This document shows, in pieces, positions 53,192-64,000 of a stretch of 64,000 nt of DNA; the first letter of the stretch is position 1; each line of letters starts with the position of its first letter. Location of the stretch: contig OZ025281.1 in the NCBI GenBank assembly GCA_964019165.1, positions 3,789,240 to 3,853,239 of the forward strand, given 5' to 3'. The notes under the pieces were generated by a model that had not been told where the DNA came from, made no database searches, and was given only the letters and a program-made list of their open reading frames with translations. Origin of the DNA: Mastigias papua (taxonomy: Eukaryota; Cnidaria; Scyphozoa; Rhizostomeae; Mastigiidae). The translations under genes were made by a program, and so were the position numbers.

Positions 53192-55664
53192 TCACTTCTT
53201 TGCCACCAATTTGCGTAGTTCTTCTACCCGTTTCCTTTTCCTTGCAACTTCTTCCTCCAACTGGGGTATAGATTCCTCCTATGATCAAATATATTCATGA
53301 CATGAAAAATCTATCTTCAGCAAATGATCAGATGAGCAGCAAGGCAGCAGGTGTGGTACCAGCCACTACAGATTGGAGGAATACTGGTACATCACTCCCT
53401 CTTACAAATTCCTCAATGGAAACCTCTAGTCCAATCCTATTTCCTACACATTGCATACATAAAGATTCTCTTGATTGCTGTAAAAAAAACTTAAAAATTA
53501 AAAGGCTACTTTATGAGACTGATGACAAAGAACTAGACAAGCCAAGATTTAGAGGTAATCCAGTAACGCATTTCAGCTCTCATAGTCATACCTCCATAGA
53601 TGCTAAGAACTGTCTCTCTTACCATCATTTCAACTGAACCCATTGGCTCTGAATCAGTTTCATGAGTTTGGCGGAGATCTGATTAATATGTCAATTTGTG
53701 TGCTAACAAGCATATATCTATGTTTTGAACTTCACAAAATCATATTTTATTTCCTTAGCAAGAAGGGCTCAGTAAATTCCCATACTGAAGCAGTGGGATA
53801 CAATTGAGTACTCCCAACAAAATTAGGAACCACTGTCCTACAAAGCCAGTTTGGAAACCATGCAAAAATGTGCACAAAAGTTGGTTTCTGATGACTATTT
53901 TGGTACACAAAAATATTTTGTCTTCACATACATCCCACAGAGAATTGGTTGCTACAGTAGCATAGCTACATCAAAATGCAGACTGAGCGATATGGCAGCA
54001 ATGTGTATAAGATGGTTGCTTCTGAGAATCATTTACACATGGAGTATGTGCCTATTGCTGTGGAATATGCATGCATAAATTTGTAGTACATGCCCATACA
54101 ATAAATGTGTGTGTGTGTGTATACAACTTAGTACAGTTTTTTTAAAAAGTGAGATCTTCCCAAAAGCTGCACATAATAAACCAAATCCATATTGAAGAGT
54201 ATGGCATTTTTCAATGAGATCTCGTGCAAACATACATGAGTTGCCAGGCATGCACACATGCAAATATTGCAAAAGTAGATACAGCACATGCACACGTGCA
54301 TACATAAGACTACTTCCACAGGTGTCGACGATTTTTTAAAGCAACAATCTCATGCATGCGGCTGCCATGTTCTTCATGAAGATGTGCACAAAATATTTCC
54401 TTTCAGGAGATGTGTGGAAGCTAGATTGTATGAAATTGCAAAAATGGAAAAACAAGAGTATCACATGTAAATTGATTTTTCAATTTTTCCGGGTATTGTC
54501 TGTTAAACATTTTACACATCATCACTAGTTTATCAAACCTTATCATAGAATGAACGTGAAAAATGTGAAAAATATCTGTAGAGTTGCATATGAAGTGTCT
54601 TATATTGCTTTCCTTCACTATTGTCTGTATGAAAATTAGATGTGTGAGAAATCCAGATGCGCGAAAAGTGAATGTGCAAAAAAAAGATGTGAGAAATCTT
54701 AACTCTCATGAAAATTTCATGGATTATGGTACTGTGATATTTCCCAAAGTAAAACTGAAACATTCAGGGCACTACTGTAAAATCACACCCTCTCCTAGAA
54801 ATGAGAGAGAGGTGCAATTCTGCAGTAGTGCCAACATTCAGCTTCTTGCATGGTCCTTTTACATGTTGCTCAAACTCCATGCAAACTGGGCTCTGAAGAT
54901 CATCAGTACGTGCAGTAAAGTTTTCAAACTGGCAAAGAGATGCCAGGACCAAGGTGCATTCTGTGAAAAGCAAACAACACCAGAGTAGTCATTTTGTTAC
55001 TTTTGATTTCATGCAAAGGAAACATACACATGCCACTCTACAGTCATATGCCTGTACAGCAATGTTTGAAATAACAACTTTTAAACCAATACCTAACCAC
55101 CCCAGGTATCTCCGGCGTAGACTACATAGAAATGGGAACCACACTGATGCCTACCACATCCACACTGCAGAGTTTGGCAACTGCACTTGAGATTTTTTTG
55201 TCCCAAACGATAATGAACACCAGAGATGGGCATGGTAGGATGTTGAAAGGCAACAGGGCATGGTTTATTTGGTTAATGTGAATATTTTCCAACTAACATA
55301 ATAACAATGACGAAGTAGAATTGCTGGCGGATGTGCATGATGTTCGGTACTATAGAACCTTTCACGGTGATAAACAACAGAAATAAATAAACGGGTTATA
55401 CTTTATAAGCCAAAAATCAAGCAGGCACTGCACGTGCACCCATGAGATCAAGTGTGCACTTGCATACCTGCCTTTTGCTCGTGCACACTCAAGATCTCAC
55501 CGAGAAAGGCCATATTCTGCAGTCGACCACATGATGTTGAACATATAGAAAGCACGTACCAGTCCCTTAATTTCTTCTTTGTCCTTCAAATAGAATCCAA
55601 CAGAAGCACCAATCATTACACCAGCAATAATTGTGACGAAGAATCCTCTACTTGCAACAGGCAT
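53192..55664 (-). CDS. Two-exon single-pass membrane microprotein, 63 residues
   Basis: Exon 1 (55,560-55,664) encodes 35 residues from MPVASRGFFVTIIAGVMIGA; exon 2 (53,192-53,278) adds 28 residues, EESIPQLEEEVARKRKRVEE then LRKLVAKK, and a TGA. The donor is GTACGT and the acceptor ATATTTGATCATAG, both in phase 0. Residues 8-25 form one glycine-containing membrane helix followed by KDKEE and a charged coiled-coil tail. This layout is that of small mitochondrial membrane proteins such as STMP1 or PIGBOS1, but sequence identity to a named family is not established. It lies about 1.6 kb upstream of the PDE10-like start on the same strand. Confidence 0.7.
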
Positions 55665-55839
55665 TTTACTTATTTGCTGAATTTATCTTTACTCTCCCTT
55701 GATGTCCACTAAAAATGGCACACTTTGGCTACTCGCTACGCAGTGTTCGAGTGCTGCGCAAAAATGCAATCGAGGCACATTACGCAGTGACGATGTCCTC
55801 TCAGGCGGAACTTCAGCCGTAGGCAGCGATGCAGCAGGA

Positions 55840-55857
55840 AGGGGGGGGGGGGGGGGT
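55840..55857. repeat. 18-base G run
   Basis: Uninterrupted guanines, capable of G-quadruplex formation and prone to sequencing error. A shorter run of ten is at 19,004. Confidence 0.95.
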
Positions 55858-56519
55858 CAGCTTTGATTTACAATTCCGCAAAGTCAGTCAGGTCACCACT
55901 TGTTCTAGACTCAGCGGAATGAGCAAAATAGAATCCCACGACTATGGTGTCATCCTAAATGAATATTCAAATGGTAGCCTTTCCAATGAAAAATGAGGAT
56001 GTGACCATGTGCGTACGCCAATAAAATGCAGCTCCATTTACAGCTAAAATAAACTCCAGAAATTCTCAAGTCATTGAACCTCACAGAGGGGATATTTGAA
56101 AAAATTACATAACGCCTGACGGGTAGTGGCTATGATCAATTTTGCTACGAACTGTTACGAAAATTTAGGGGGTGGTTATCACAGGTCTTTTGTTATATAG
56201 CAGAGCTTTTTTAAATGTATCTTTTCTTGCAATTACATCAAGGCTCAGCTTATAAGCTAGCGCTGTTTGTGTATAAATATATATCCTCCACTTATCTGAA
56301 CCATTGTTGTGACCTTTGCAGACATTTCAAAATTCCAATTTTGTCACTTCGGGATGTTTCTTTTACAGCAGAATGCTTCTTTAATTTCTGCTTTGAAAGT
56401 GTCTCTAATGCTAGAGCAAATCACCAAGGTGACAAAAATTAATATATCCTGTTTATCAATATGAGAAGTAGACTGAATTAAACGTAGAAGTGATATTTCC
56501 AGTCCAAAGCCACTTGCCT

Positions 56520-56850
56520 CAACAGCAATCCAAATCTCACCAAATCTTTCCAACCTCATTCTCATCATCGTTTGTTTGCAGATCTATCGACGCTTTACTA
56601 CTACCTTCAATATTAGTCCTGATCCACTGAGACGTGTTCGAACAACCAGAAGCTCTACCTACTCAAGCCCTTTCCATGTTTTGCTACCCAATTTATGGAC
56701 TCCATGCTAAGGAATCACCACTCATTACAAGAATTTATAAAACTATGGAACGTCTTGCCCAGATTTAGTTTCGATGAGCCTTACAAGTTGTCTTTATTCA
56801 TATCTAAAATCAACAAACTTGATCCGGCTTATCTCCCGCTCTAATTAGCT
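56520..56850 (+). pseudogene. Possible LINE C-terminal remnant
   Basis: Plus-strand frames contain STLYYYLQY, LLKPFPCFATQFMDSML and LQEFIKLWNVLPRFSFDEPY. The LW(N)xLP motif and spacing recall LINE C-termini, but stops and shifts are many. Confidence 0.25.
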
Positions 56851-58887
56851 TCACCCATTCTGCTATTGCAGGGGACTCCGCTATAGGCATCAGGGTCTTT
56901 CACAGAAAACACTTACTGAAAAAAACAAACCCAAACCCAGCAAGTGACATTTTAGTGTGATAATTTAGCAACTTTTTATTTGCGCAATAAATATAAATTA
57001 CCTTGCATATGGCTATCCTTTTAAAATAAGTAACAATTGAAACAGCTGCACGAGTGATAAGAATCACTGATTAAATGAAATCTGGGCACCAGCAGCCTTT
57101 GTGAGAGACATCGCTTTTAAGTTTTAATTGTGTATAAGTCGTCCTTACATTGCAACTGTCGTGAAGAGCATTTATAATATATTTGAGTATGCCACGGTGA
57201 AAAGCATTGTAAGAACCAAAACAGAATTATAAATATTTATTCAGTTAGATGAAAATCCATATTCATTTTTTTCATATCTAGATTATAAATCCCCTAATTT
57301 TCTTTGTCTTATCTAACTGAGAATGACCGGCAAGATTATCCCAAAACTTTCTTATTGGATATGGGAAAATTTGCCCAACATATTCTTATTGGAGTATACT
57401 TCTATGCGTTCGTCTAATTTGAATGAATTTTGTAACTATAAGAGAAAATGTTCATAAGTGCGATTGTTTTTATTCTATTTATGTCCCCACAATCTATGTC
57501 GTCATAGCTCTCATACGCATTTATTTTGTTATGAATAACTAACGATAGCAAGTTTATATGTCAGAAAAAGGATATCGCTTCTCCAATTTAATCATGTATG
57601 AGGTATTTTGTTTTATTTTGGTTAAATAAGGTGCGCTCTGACTCAGAACCTATGGGTAGTTGAAAGTCAATAATTCACCTGGGTGCTTCATTCGACAGAC
57701 ATTGCTGGAGCTATTGCGGGGCAGTGGCAATTGCAGACACTGGGCCTTTGATGATGTAATTATGACATTTAAAGCTATTTTAAATACAAAACTATAATTT
57801 CGTAACTTCTGGGGCCCCTGTTAGGTTGGTGACACAAGGCGATCTACCCACTGCCCCCCTTTCTACGCAACTGCATGCTCATACACATAAGCTCATTCTA
57901 CACTCTTCCATGGTTGGGTCAACTTGCCACTTCCTAAACTCCAGGTTCTGTTAGAGATCTGAACATATTAACTCAAGTTCACCCAATATGTACGTTCTTG
58001 ATGCCTGAAGATCTAAGCTTGCGATCGTTTGAGGTGCCGTAATCGTCATTTCTTGATATAGTGGTGAACTATGAGCAATAAGAAACACGTGGTTTATTGG
58101 TGCTCTAACTACGGAGGACTTGCGAGGCCAGGGAAAGATACAAGCAACATTTCTATAGCATGTCAATGAGAGATTTTAAAATCATTTCCATTACTAAACA
58201 ACTAATTTCGCAACTGTTTGAGGCGTCTCACAGAATCGCCAATTACATGTTTCACTGAGCTTGGTTCACTGAGTTTTACTGAGTCGCTTGGCAAGGGCTT
58301 CGGCCATAAAATGCATAGCTGTGTAGCACTGCAGTATTAAAAAAGCAGATAGACACAAACACTACACATATGTAGACATCGAGGACCTCGACAATTACCT
58401 AAACTGAATGATGGGATTGTGTTACAATTCGAATTTTAAATTCATACGCACTTATGAACCTTGTTTGTTTTTAGAAGTTTATTATTGGACCGTCTTAACT
58501 TTTTGAGTAGTCGGGTAGAGCATTAATTTCTTATAAAACACTTCTTATAGACAGTCGTGTAATAGCTTAGGAATTGAAAGAGAGGCCAGATCTTTCTTCA
58601 GTTTGTTCATTGAATCAATGGAATCAATGACAACATCATGGCTTTTTGAAAAAGAGTGAGTCAATTTCGATAATGGAAATCCTTTTATACAACTCGATAG
58701 TCTTTGCAGATACATTTAATATATTTATTTAGAACTAATGATTGCAAAAGTACACTCTCAAGTAGAACCAGGTGCCTAAACATAGACGCTTCTTTATATT
58801 CCTAGTAAGCACGCTAATGTTTTAGCTTATTTCTTTGGTCAACGCTCTCCTCACCTAACTGATTAGAGGAAAGAGGCAAACAACAAA
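56851..58887. other. Intergenic sequence upstream of the Dickkopf-like gene
   Basis: No exon, array or element is supported. It should contain the promoter of the next gene; TTCTTTATATTCC near 58,790 is a possible TATA-like site. Confidence 0.35.
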
Positions 58888-61800
58888 ATGAAGACCTATT
58901 TTGCAATTGTAGCCGCCATTTTAGCAGTATGTTGCTGTGAACGCGTTGACAAGAAAAAGGTAATAGCATTTGATTTAAGGTAATAGCATTTGATTTAAGG
59001 TAATAGCATTTGATTTAAGGTATTCAATGCTTTGCTTTGCTGTTTTTCCACCTTATTAAGAAATGATAGGGCTCTAGTGGGAATAGTGAAAAGCGGCAAT
59101 ACTTTGCAACAAGAAAGCTGAAGTTTCAATTTCGGTGGCTATAAAACGTTTCGGCTTTAGAGAAGGATCTTTTTATAACACATCTAAGATTTCTGTTCAC
59201 GTTTGCAGATGGGTGTAAACATAGTTGTAAGTTCAACCCCGATGGCTGCTGCAAAGCAATTTTTAAGAAATTTCAAAGCAAGGGAAAACTTGTTGAATGG
59301 GCCCACAACGAAGAAAGATATACAGGAGATGACGTTACCGCCTACTCAGAAATTTTTAATTTGGACTGAAGGAAAGGAGCCTACAGGAGAACGTTGTGGT
59401 TTTGAAAGTTGCCCTGATTACTTGCATATGACAATGTACAAGTAGCAACATATATCAGAAATTTTCAGAAATCTTTTGATAAGTTTGAGAGGCTGTATTA
59501 ACTGTATTTAGTGACCTTCACAAAACAGTTCATAACTATTAGAGTTTAACTTTACTCATTTGTAAAGAACAGATCTGCACAAATTTGCAGTTATAAAACT
59601 TTGTTTATAGTTTGGAGAGAAATCTCCGCAGATTGGATTATACGAGCGTCTATTAACAAAAAGTTCCCATTAAGGTGGAGTTTATAATTTACAACTGTTT
59701 TTTCGATAAGCATAGATGCAGGTTGTTTATGCTTGTGAGAGTCAAGAATTATGTCTGAATTTAGAAGCCGCGAAAATAATATGTATGGAACAATTCTTAA
59801 TATTAACTCTATATATTTTTACTTTAACACAGGTTGCCCAAATTTCTTCGAAAATGCTCTCCTCGGTATGCAACTTGTCTCCTGATCTAAGCCCCGTTCA
59901 TACTACTCCGTTTTTGTACAAAAACGTAGAGGAAAATAACCCTTTCTGTGAAACCGTTCACTCCACTTCGCACAACAAACCCAAAAATAAGGTGGATTTC
60001 GGAAACGCTCTTCAAATTGGGTATTTAAAAAGACGGAGGTTTTCGAAAACGCTCTCAACATGAGCGCGCAAAAACGGATAAAAGCAAAAACGCTGCAACA
60101 ACACAAACTTATCGTGTGTTTTTGTTGTGAGTTGTGTGAAACATGTTACACCCTCTGCAGAAAGATTAGCCAAAAGCTCCAGGCACCTGCACGCATACCT
60201 AGATATATGGATACTGCAAGGTTACAGCATTTAATGGCAGCATTTGCTTTATCTAAGTTCAGATATTGTCCGCTTGTATGGATGTTTCTTGCTGGAACCT
60301 TGAACCACAGAATAAATCACGTTCATGAAAGAGCTCTGCACATTGCATGTAAAGAAAATCGACGTGACTTTGGTCTCCTCTAGAGTAAGCCAGATCGTTA
60401 ACTGTCCATATAAGGAGCCTGCAGTTGCTTATGAATGACATCTATAAAGCAAATTCAAATCTAAATCCATCGTTCATGAAGGAACTTTTCAGGGAACGCG
60501 ATGTATGCTATAAACTAAAGCATGGCAATGACGCTAAACTACCCAAAGTGAGAACAACTTCCTACGGGGTTGAAACCATAGGCTACCTTGGGAATAACTT
60601 GCGGTAACTCCTTCTCCGTGGAAAAAAACATTAACAAGCCTTCAAGTTTTCAAAAAAACCATCCGATCTTGGAATTATGATAAATGCAACTGCGGGGTAT
60701 GCAAAATATAAATTTAGAATGTTGGGCTTTTGGCCGACTAAATGATTAACGAGATGGCCAGATGCAATTTTTCCTCTAATTTTCCTTTATTTATATACCT
60801 CGTTGCATATCCATATACTCCTAGAAAAATTCTTTTGTATCTTTGTATATTATAGATTGTAGGCCTAACTTAGCTGCAAGTCTGCTATTGTATAATCAAC
60901 TTACTCTAAAAAAGTACATGATGATGATGGTAGTGGTGGTGGTGGTGGTGGTGGTGGTGGTGGTGGTGGTGGTGGTTGTGGTGGTGGTGGTGGTGGTGGT
61001 GGTGGTGGTGGTGGTGGTGGTGGTGGTGGTGGTGGTGGTGGTGGTGGTGGTGGTGGTGGTGGTGGTGGTGGTGGTGGTGGTGGTGGTGGTGGTGGTGGTG
61101 GTGGTGGTGGTGGTGGTGGTGGTGGTGGTGGTGAACATAAAAAAATTAATTCTCAATAACATTAACTCAATGTGACTTCACAAAGACGCAGCAGTGAGAA
61201 CAGACTAAAACGACAAAAATTGATATTTGTCCTCAGTTTTGTGATCAATGTGAGCAAGGTTTCTTATAAAACAACGTTCAATTAATATCTTAGATTAGAA
61301 ACGCAAGACTTTGAAGACAAGGGCGACGAGGAATATGCCAGCATTGCTGTCCATAAAAAGCACATGACAATTCCAAGAAATTTGGTACCAAACCAGATTA
61401 GCTTTATACTTGCTTGAAGTCAAAATGTAGGAATGCCAAATACCCAATGATGAGGTTTCTTTTGTCGTCCTTGCCTTCACATAGATGTACATTTTAACCC
61501 ATAAGCGCAAAGTCAACAAATTCTCAAAAACACCTAAGCATGGTTTCAAGTTAGCCCCAAGGTGCCGTAAGATGCCGTAAGGTGCCGTAAGATGCCGTAA
61601 GGTGCCGTAAGGTGCCGTAAGGTGCCGTAAGATGCCGTAAGGTGCAGTAAGGTACCTGTGGTTACTCTCTGCCATCTACCTTCTGCCATCAATCCGGCAT
61701 TGCACACAGCAATGTGTGTTCTAACCGTACCGACGGCTGCTAGTTCAATAGTGTTTCCATGAGAACTCAGTTAACTTCGACGCCTGGAGGAAGGAAGATG

Positions 61801-63266
61801 GCAGATGAAAGAAAGGAGCGACAGACATATCACAGCACCTTATAGTTATATCGAAACCAAGCTTAAGTCAACACTCAAATCTTTTATTTTACATACTTGC
61901 CGTTACTTTTCTAGAATGGACTCTGTTTTTCAAATGATGATTGCAAACGAACTCAATGCTGTATTTATATACCTTCATTGAGGACTGGACTATGTGGTAA
62001 AAAACTTAGCGAAGGACGCCTTTGCAGATACGTAAGTCTAACTCTAATCCTATATTATCTCAATGCATACTAAGCAGGACAAAGTTTTTATTGCAAACTA
62101 CTACCCAAAATTATTCATTCATATGTCTTTCAAAAGAACCATCATATCCTCAGTCCATAAAAGGGAGGGTTCTTTAATGGGGGTATTTATATATATGGAA
62201 TTTTTTGAAGGGAATGGAAGACGTTTGGAAACTATATGTTACCTAAAACAGAAAACGAAAACAGTGATAAGAAATTAATAAACTGCAATAGGACAGGAAG
62301 CAAATGGCAGTAAGTTGCTCTCTTGATTAGTAGATAGAGCAACAATTCAATGAATCCAGTTCATAGTAGTTTTATTATCCAGTTCTTAGCAGTCTGCCAA
62401 TTGAATAGAATATATGTAGCTATTGGGTTCAAAGTTAATCAATGGCTACTCCAGCCACCACAGGCTGGGGGGGGACTTTAACTTGTCATGCTCCTACAGT
62501 GAGCACCCCCTTTAGGGATCTTTCAGTAGAACAGCGTGCGATACAAAAAAATCGTTTGTATAAGAAAATGATTTATAGCAGAGCCGCTCTCGCCTATGAA
62601 TTGATGAGCAAGTTAAATTCTAATTTTCATGCAAGCCTAGCATCTCTTCTGCTTAATTTACTTGGCTTTCCATTCACAGTGTATGCATTTCAGTGTCGTT
62701 TTTGCATAGTGTCCCTCTATCTTTCTACAACAACAGTATTCCACAAGCTTGAGTAGTCTTACTATGAAAGTCTTAAGAAAGTTTTATTACTAAAATCACG
62801 GGAATGTCTCCGCACTAGACAGAAAGACTGTCTAAACAAGGCGTGTACCCCAGTAAAGAAACGAACAACTATGTTGCATAATAGAACTAAACATTGCTAG
62901 AATTCTTCCATTCCCTACAACGTTTTCTTCTCGAAGTCGAACAAGTCAAAAATTATCTTGGGGAGGAGGATTGGAGATATATCCCATCCCCGGTCTCATT
63001 GTGGTACCGCCACTATGCCCATACTCATAAAGAAGTTTATTGCTTTGCATAGACGTCAGGGCAATAGTCATAATTCAACTCAATTTTACGTTACGTTGCT
63101 ATAGTTAGTGGATATTGTTCAGTTTATTAAACAACTGGATTTTGACCATTTTTTATAGCCATTCCACCGATGTGGATGCCTTGATGGCCTAGATTGCACA
63201 ACTACACCGAAGTATCCTAGTTTGTATCAGTGCGTGAAAAGAGGCTCAGGAAAAGGTGAAGAATAA
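58888..63266 (+). CDS. Secreted Dickkopf/prokineticin-fold ten-cysteine protein, 98 residues
   Basis: Three exons: 58,888-58,959 (24 residues), 61,915-62,031 (39) and 63,159-63,266 (35 plus stop). All junctions are phase 0 with donors GTAATA and GTAAGT and acceptors ending TTACTTTTCTAG and TTTTTTATAG. Residues 1-17 are a signal peptide (MKTYFAIVAAILAVCCC). The mature part has ten cysteines spaced C-x5-C-x4-CC-x10-C-x9-C-x6-C-x-C-x5-C-x11-C, the order of the colipase, prokineticin and Dickkopf C-terminal fold; LSEGRLC and RCGCLDGLDC resemble Dickkopf's LKEGQVC and RCYCGEGLSC. Dickkopf proteins bind LRP5/6 and inhibit Wnt signalling; Hydra is known to have short Dickkopf proteins with only this domain. 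The AATAAA signal overlaps the stop codon. Prokineticin-like peptides or a venom-type relative are the alternatives. Confidence 0.75.
58960..59020 (+). repeat. 20-bp direct repeat, three copies, carrying three splice donors
   Basis: GTAATAGCATTTGATTTAAG is repeated exactly three times, starting with the GT donor of the first Dickkopf-like exon; a fourth GT follows the last copy. Only the first donor keeps the reading frame: use of the others adds 20 or 40 bases and leads to a stop. Confidence 0.95.
59209..59445 (+). CDS. Possible alternative terminal exon or orphan cysteine-rich frame
   Basis: A good acceptor (TTTCTGTTCACGTTTGCAG) opens this stretch inside intron 1. In phase with the first Dickkopf-like exon it gives 78 residues (MGVNIVVSSTPMAAAKQFLR...) with few cysteines. 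One frame over, 59,208-59,369 reads DGCKHSCKFNPDGCCKAIFK and on to SEIFNLD and a stop, which looks far more like a secreted cysteine-rich peptide but does not match the exon phase. It may be a decayed exon of a related gene. Confidence 0.3.
   Translation: MGVNIVVSSTPMAAAKQFLRNFKARENLLNGPTTKKDIQEMTLPPTQKFLIWTEGKEPTGERCGFESCPDYLHMTMYK
59888..60098. mobile_element. Partial copy of the GCTCCG-end MITE
   Basis: AAGCCCCGTTCATACTACTC then CGTTTTTGTAC matches the outer end of the element at 32,926 (reverse complement of its right end). Inner CGGAGGTTTTCGAAAACGCT also matches in type. The opposite end is missing and LINE sequence follows directly. Confidence 0.55.
60100..60720 (+). pseudogene. Non-LTR retrotransposon fragment, RT C-terminal region
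   Basis: Frames read LQHLMAAFALSKFRYCPLVW, LNHRINHVHERALHIACKEN, then (shifted) LLMNDIYKANSNLNPSFMKE and YGVETIGYLGNNL. This is the standard order FxxSxFxYCPLVW..NNxINxLHERALR..Yx..GxExxxYLGxxxW of CR1/L2-type elements. It is a third lineage, distinct from the element at 47,550. Stops and frameshifts throughout. Confidence 0.8.
60925..61132. repeat. GGT trinucleotide microsatellite
   Basis: About 205 bases of GGT with one interruption (GGTTGT). Poly-Val and poly-Thr frames are artefacts. It lies in intron 1 of the Dickkopf-like gene. Confidence 0.98.
61559..61652. repeat. 10-bp repeat GGTGCCGTAA, nine copies
   Basis: GGTGCCGTAA and GATGCCGTAA units alternate in an irregular order. It lies about 260 bases before the second Dickkopf-like exon. 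Confidence 0.95.
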
Positions 63267-63732
63267 AGAAAAATGACAATAACTAAATGTAATACCAAAT
63301 CTGTATTGTTTTCATCATAAACATCACAAACAGATTGTGGCCAAGTTACTACTTGTCTTTGCTTCTATACAAAGAATGTGCTGTTTCTCCAGCTGGAGAT
63401 ATGGGTCTGGAAATTGAACCTTCCACCAATCATTTTGGATCGTTAGATCGTGTTTTAAAATACCACATTGTTCAGCTGTCTCACAGATATTGAGTGCCAC
63501 AGAGCCCGGCAAAGGCTTCTCATATTAGAGATATCGGAGCAGTTCAGAGGTCAATTTGATATTAAATCGAACGTTGCAAGGATTCAATCGAAATCTTTGA
63601 TAATTATGGCTTAAAAGTTGCTTATATAGTACTCAAAAGCCATAGAGCCCAACGCAGTCAAAACCCTGACTTCAACGTTAAATATACTACTGCAACTTAA
63701 ATCGCATGCATCCTGGTGTCTTCTTTGTTCAG
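63267..63732. other. 3' flank of the Dickkopf-like gene
   Basis: The region 63,320-63,512 is open on both strands (plus: KECAVSPAGDMGLEIEPSTN; minus: LTIQNDWWKVQFPDPYLQLE). Neither frame has splice borders that fit neighbouring exons, so no gene is called. Confidence 0.35.
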
Positions 63733-63817
63733 GCAGGGATGCCTACTGAGAGGAAGCTACCAAACTGTTGAAGGACGTTTGAGTGGAAAGACTGTAACAG
63801 AAGACATTTTATGGCAG
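63733..63817 (+). CDS. Exon of an unidentified gene at the right edge
   Basis: 85 bases with a strong acceptor (CTGGTGTCTTCTTTGTTCAG) and donor CAG|GTTTGA, phase 2 to 0. It reads QGCLLRGSYQTVEGRLSGKT then VTEDILWQ, a soluble, beta-rich composition. No family was recognised. It lies after the Dickkopf-like stop codon and is probably an internal exon of another plus-strand gene extending out of the window. Confidence 0.5.
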
Positions 63818-64000
63818 GTTTGAGCAAGACACCACAATTACCTACAATCCGTGAAATTTATGCCAACTTTACTGACGAGAGAAAAAATTACTGAATTACT
63901 GACACATTCCTAAAAATTTAGGAGTATCACATCCCAATTCCTAATTCAGAATGACCCTGGTGTATCAGTAACGGTTCTCTGTCATTCCCTTCTCCCTCTC

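Noticed and set aside
60843..61175. Poly-Val or poly-Thr proteins
   Set aside because: They are translations of a GGT microsatellite.

Overview
This window is animal nuclear DNA: AT-rich, intron-rich and packed with retroelement remnants, miniature inverted-repeat elements (MITEs), satellites and very long TA microsatellites. Real genes appear only as short exons with GT..AG borders. Two Penelope-like (GIY-YIG) retroelements, non-LTR reverse transcriptase fragments, a DIRS-like remnant and a one-domain Dickkopf/prokineticin-fold gene suggest an aquatic invertebrate. A cnidarian is plausible but not proven. Nothing bacterial, organellar or viral was seen.

Genes. (1) A PDE10A-type cyclic-nucleotide phosphodiesterase runs leftward from 51,600. 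Exons were read at 51,330-51,600, 43,066-43,224, 32,256-32,287 (tentative), 16,778-16,895, 15,452-15,501, 15,144-15,240, 13,205-13,238, 11,686-11,745, 10,534-10,592 and 8,458-8,508. They encode the N-terminal tail, the PDE10 N-terminal helical motif and the GAF-A domain. The reading phases agree at every junction except one missing small exon (between 13.24 and 15.14 kb). Weaker minus-strand exon candidates continue to 2,602. No catalytic HD domain was seen, so it should lie beyond the left edge. (2) A two-exon, 63-residue single-pass membrane microprotein lies on the minus strand (55,664-55,560 and 53,278-53,192). (3) A three-exon secreted ten-cysteine protein lies on the plus strand (58,888-58,959, 61,915-62,031, 63,159-63,266), with the cysteine spacing of Dickkopf C-terminal, colipase and prokineticin domains. 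(4) Isolated plus-strand exons at 4,235-4,296, 46,415-46,500 and 63,733-63,817 have good splice sites and coding character but no identified gene; the last probably starts another gene off the right edge.

Layout. 0-9 kb: TTAG arrays around a promoter-like segment with two CREs, MITEs, and the distal PDE10 exon candidates. 8.4-17 kb: the PDE10 GAF-A exons, three copies of one MITE family, and a duplicated element with GAT-repeat tails. 17-34 kb: long intron with SINEs, a ~119-bp satellite, 24-bp, 22-bp and ~15-bp minisatellites, a short LINE 3' end with intact target-site duplications, a DIRS-like fragment and more MITEs. 34-45 kb: Penelope territory, with two degraded elements, repeated hammerhead-ribozyme-like cores (some as near-perfect palindromes), a 263-bp tandem unit carrying both a hammerhead-like core and a tRNA-like sequence, and TA tracts at nearly every boundary. 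45-58 kb: a non-LTR retrotransposon with reverse transcriptase, PDE10 exon 1, and the microprotein gene. 58-64 kb: the Dickkopf-like gene, whose first intron holds another non-LTR fragment, a GGT microsatellite and a decamer array.

Exon calls rest on splice consensus, reading phase and remembered family motifs; no alignment was run. Repeat edges are approximate to a few bases.
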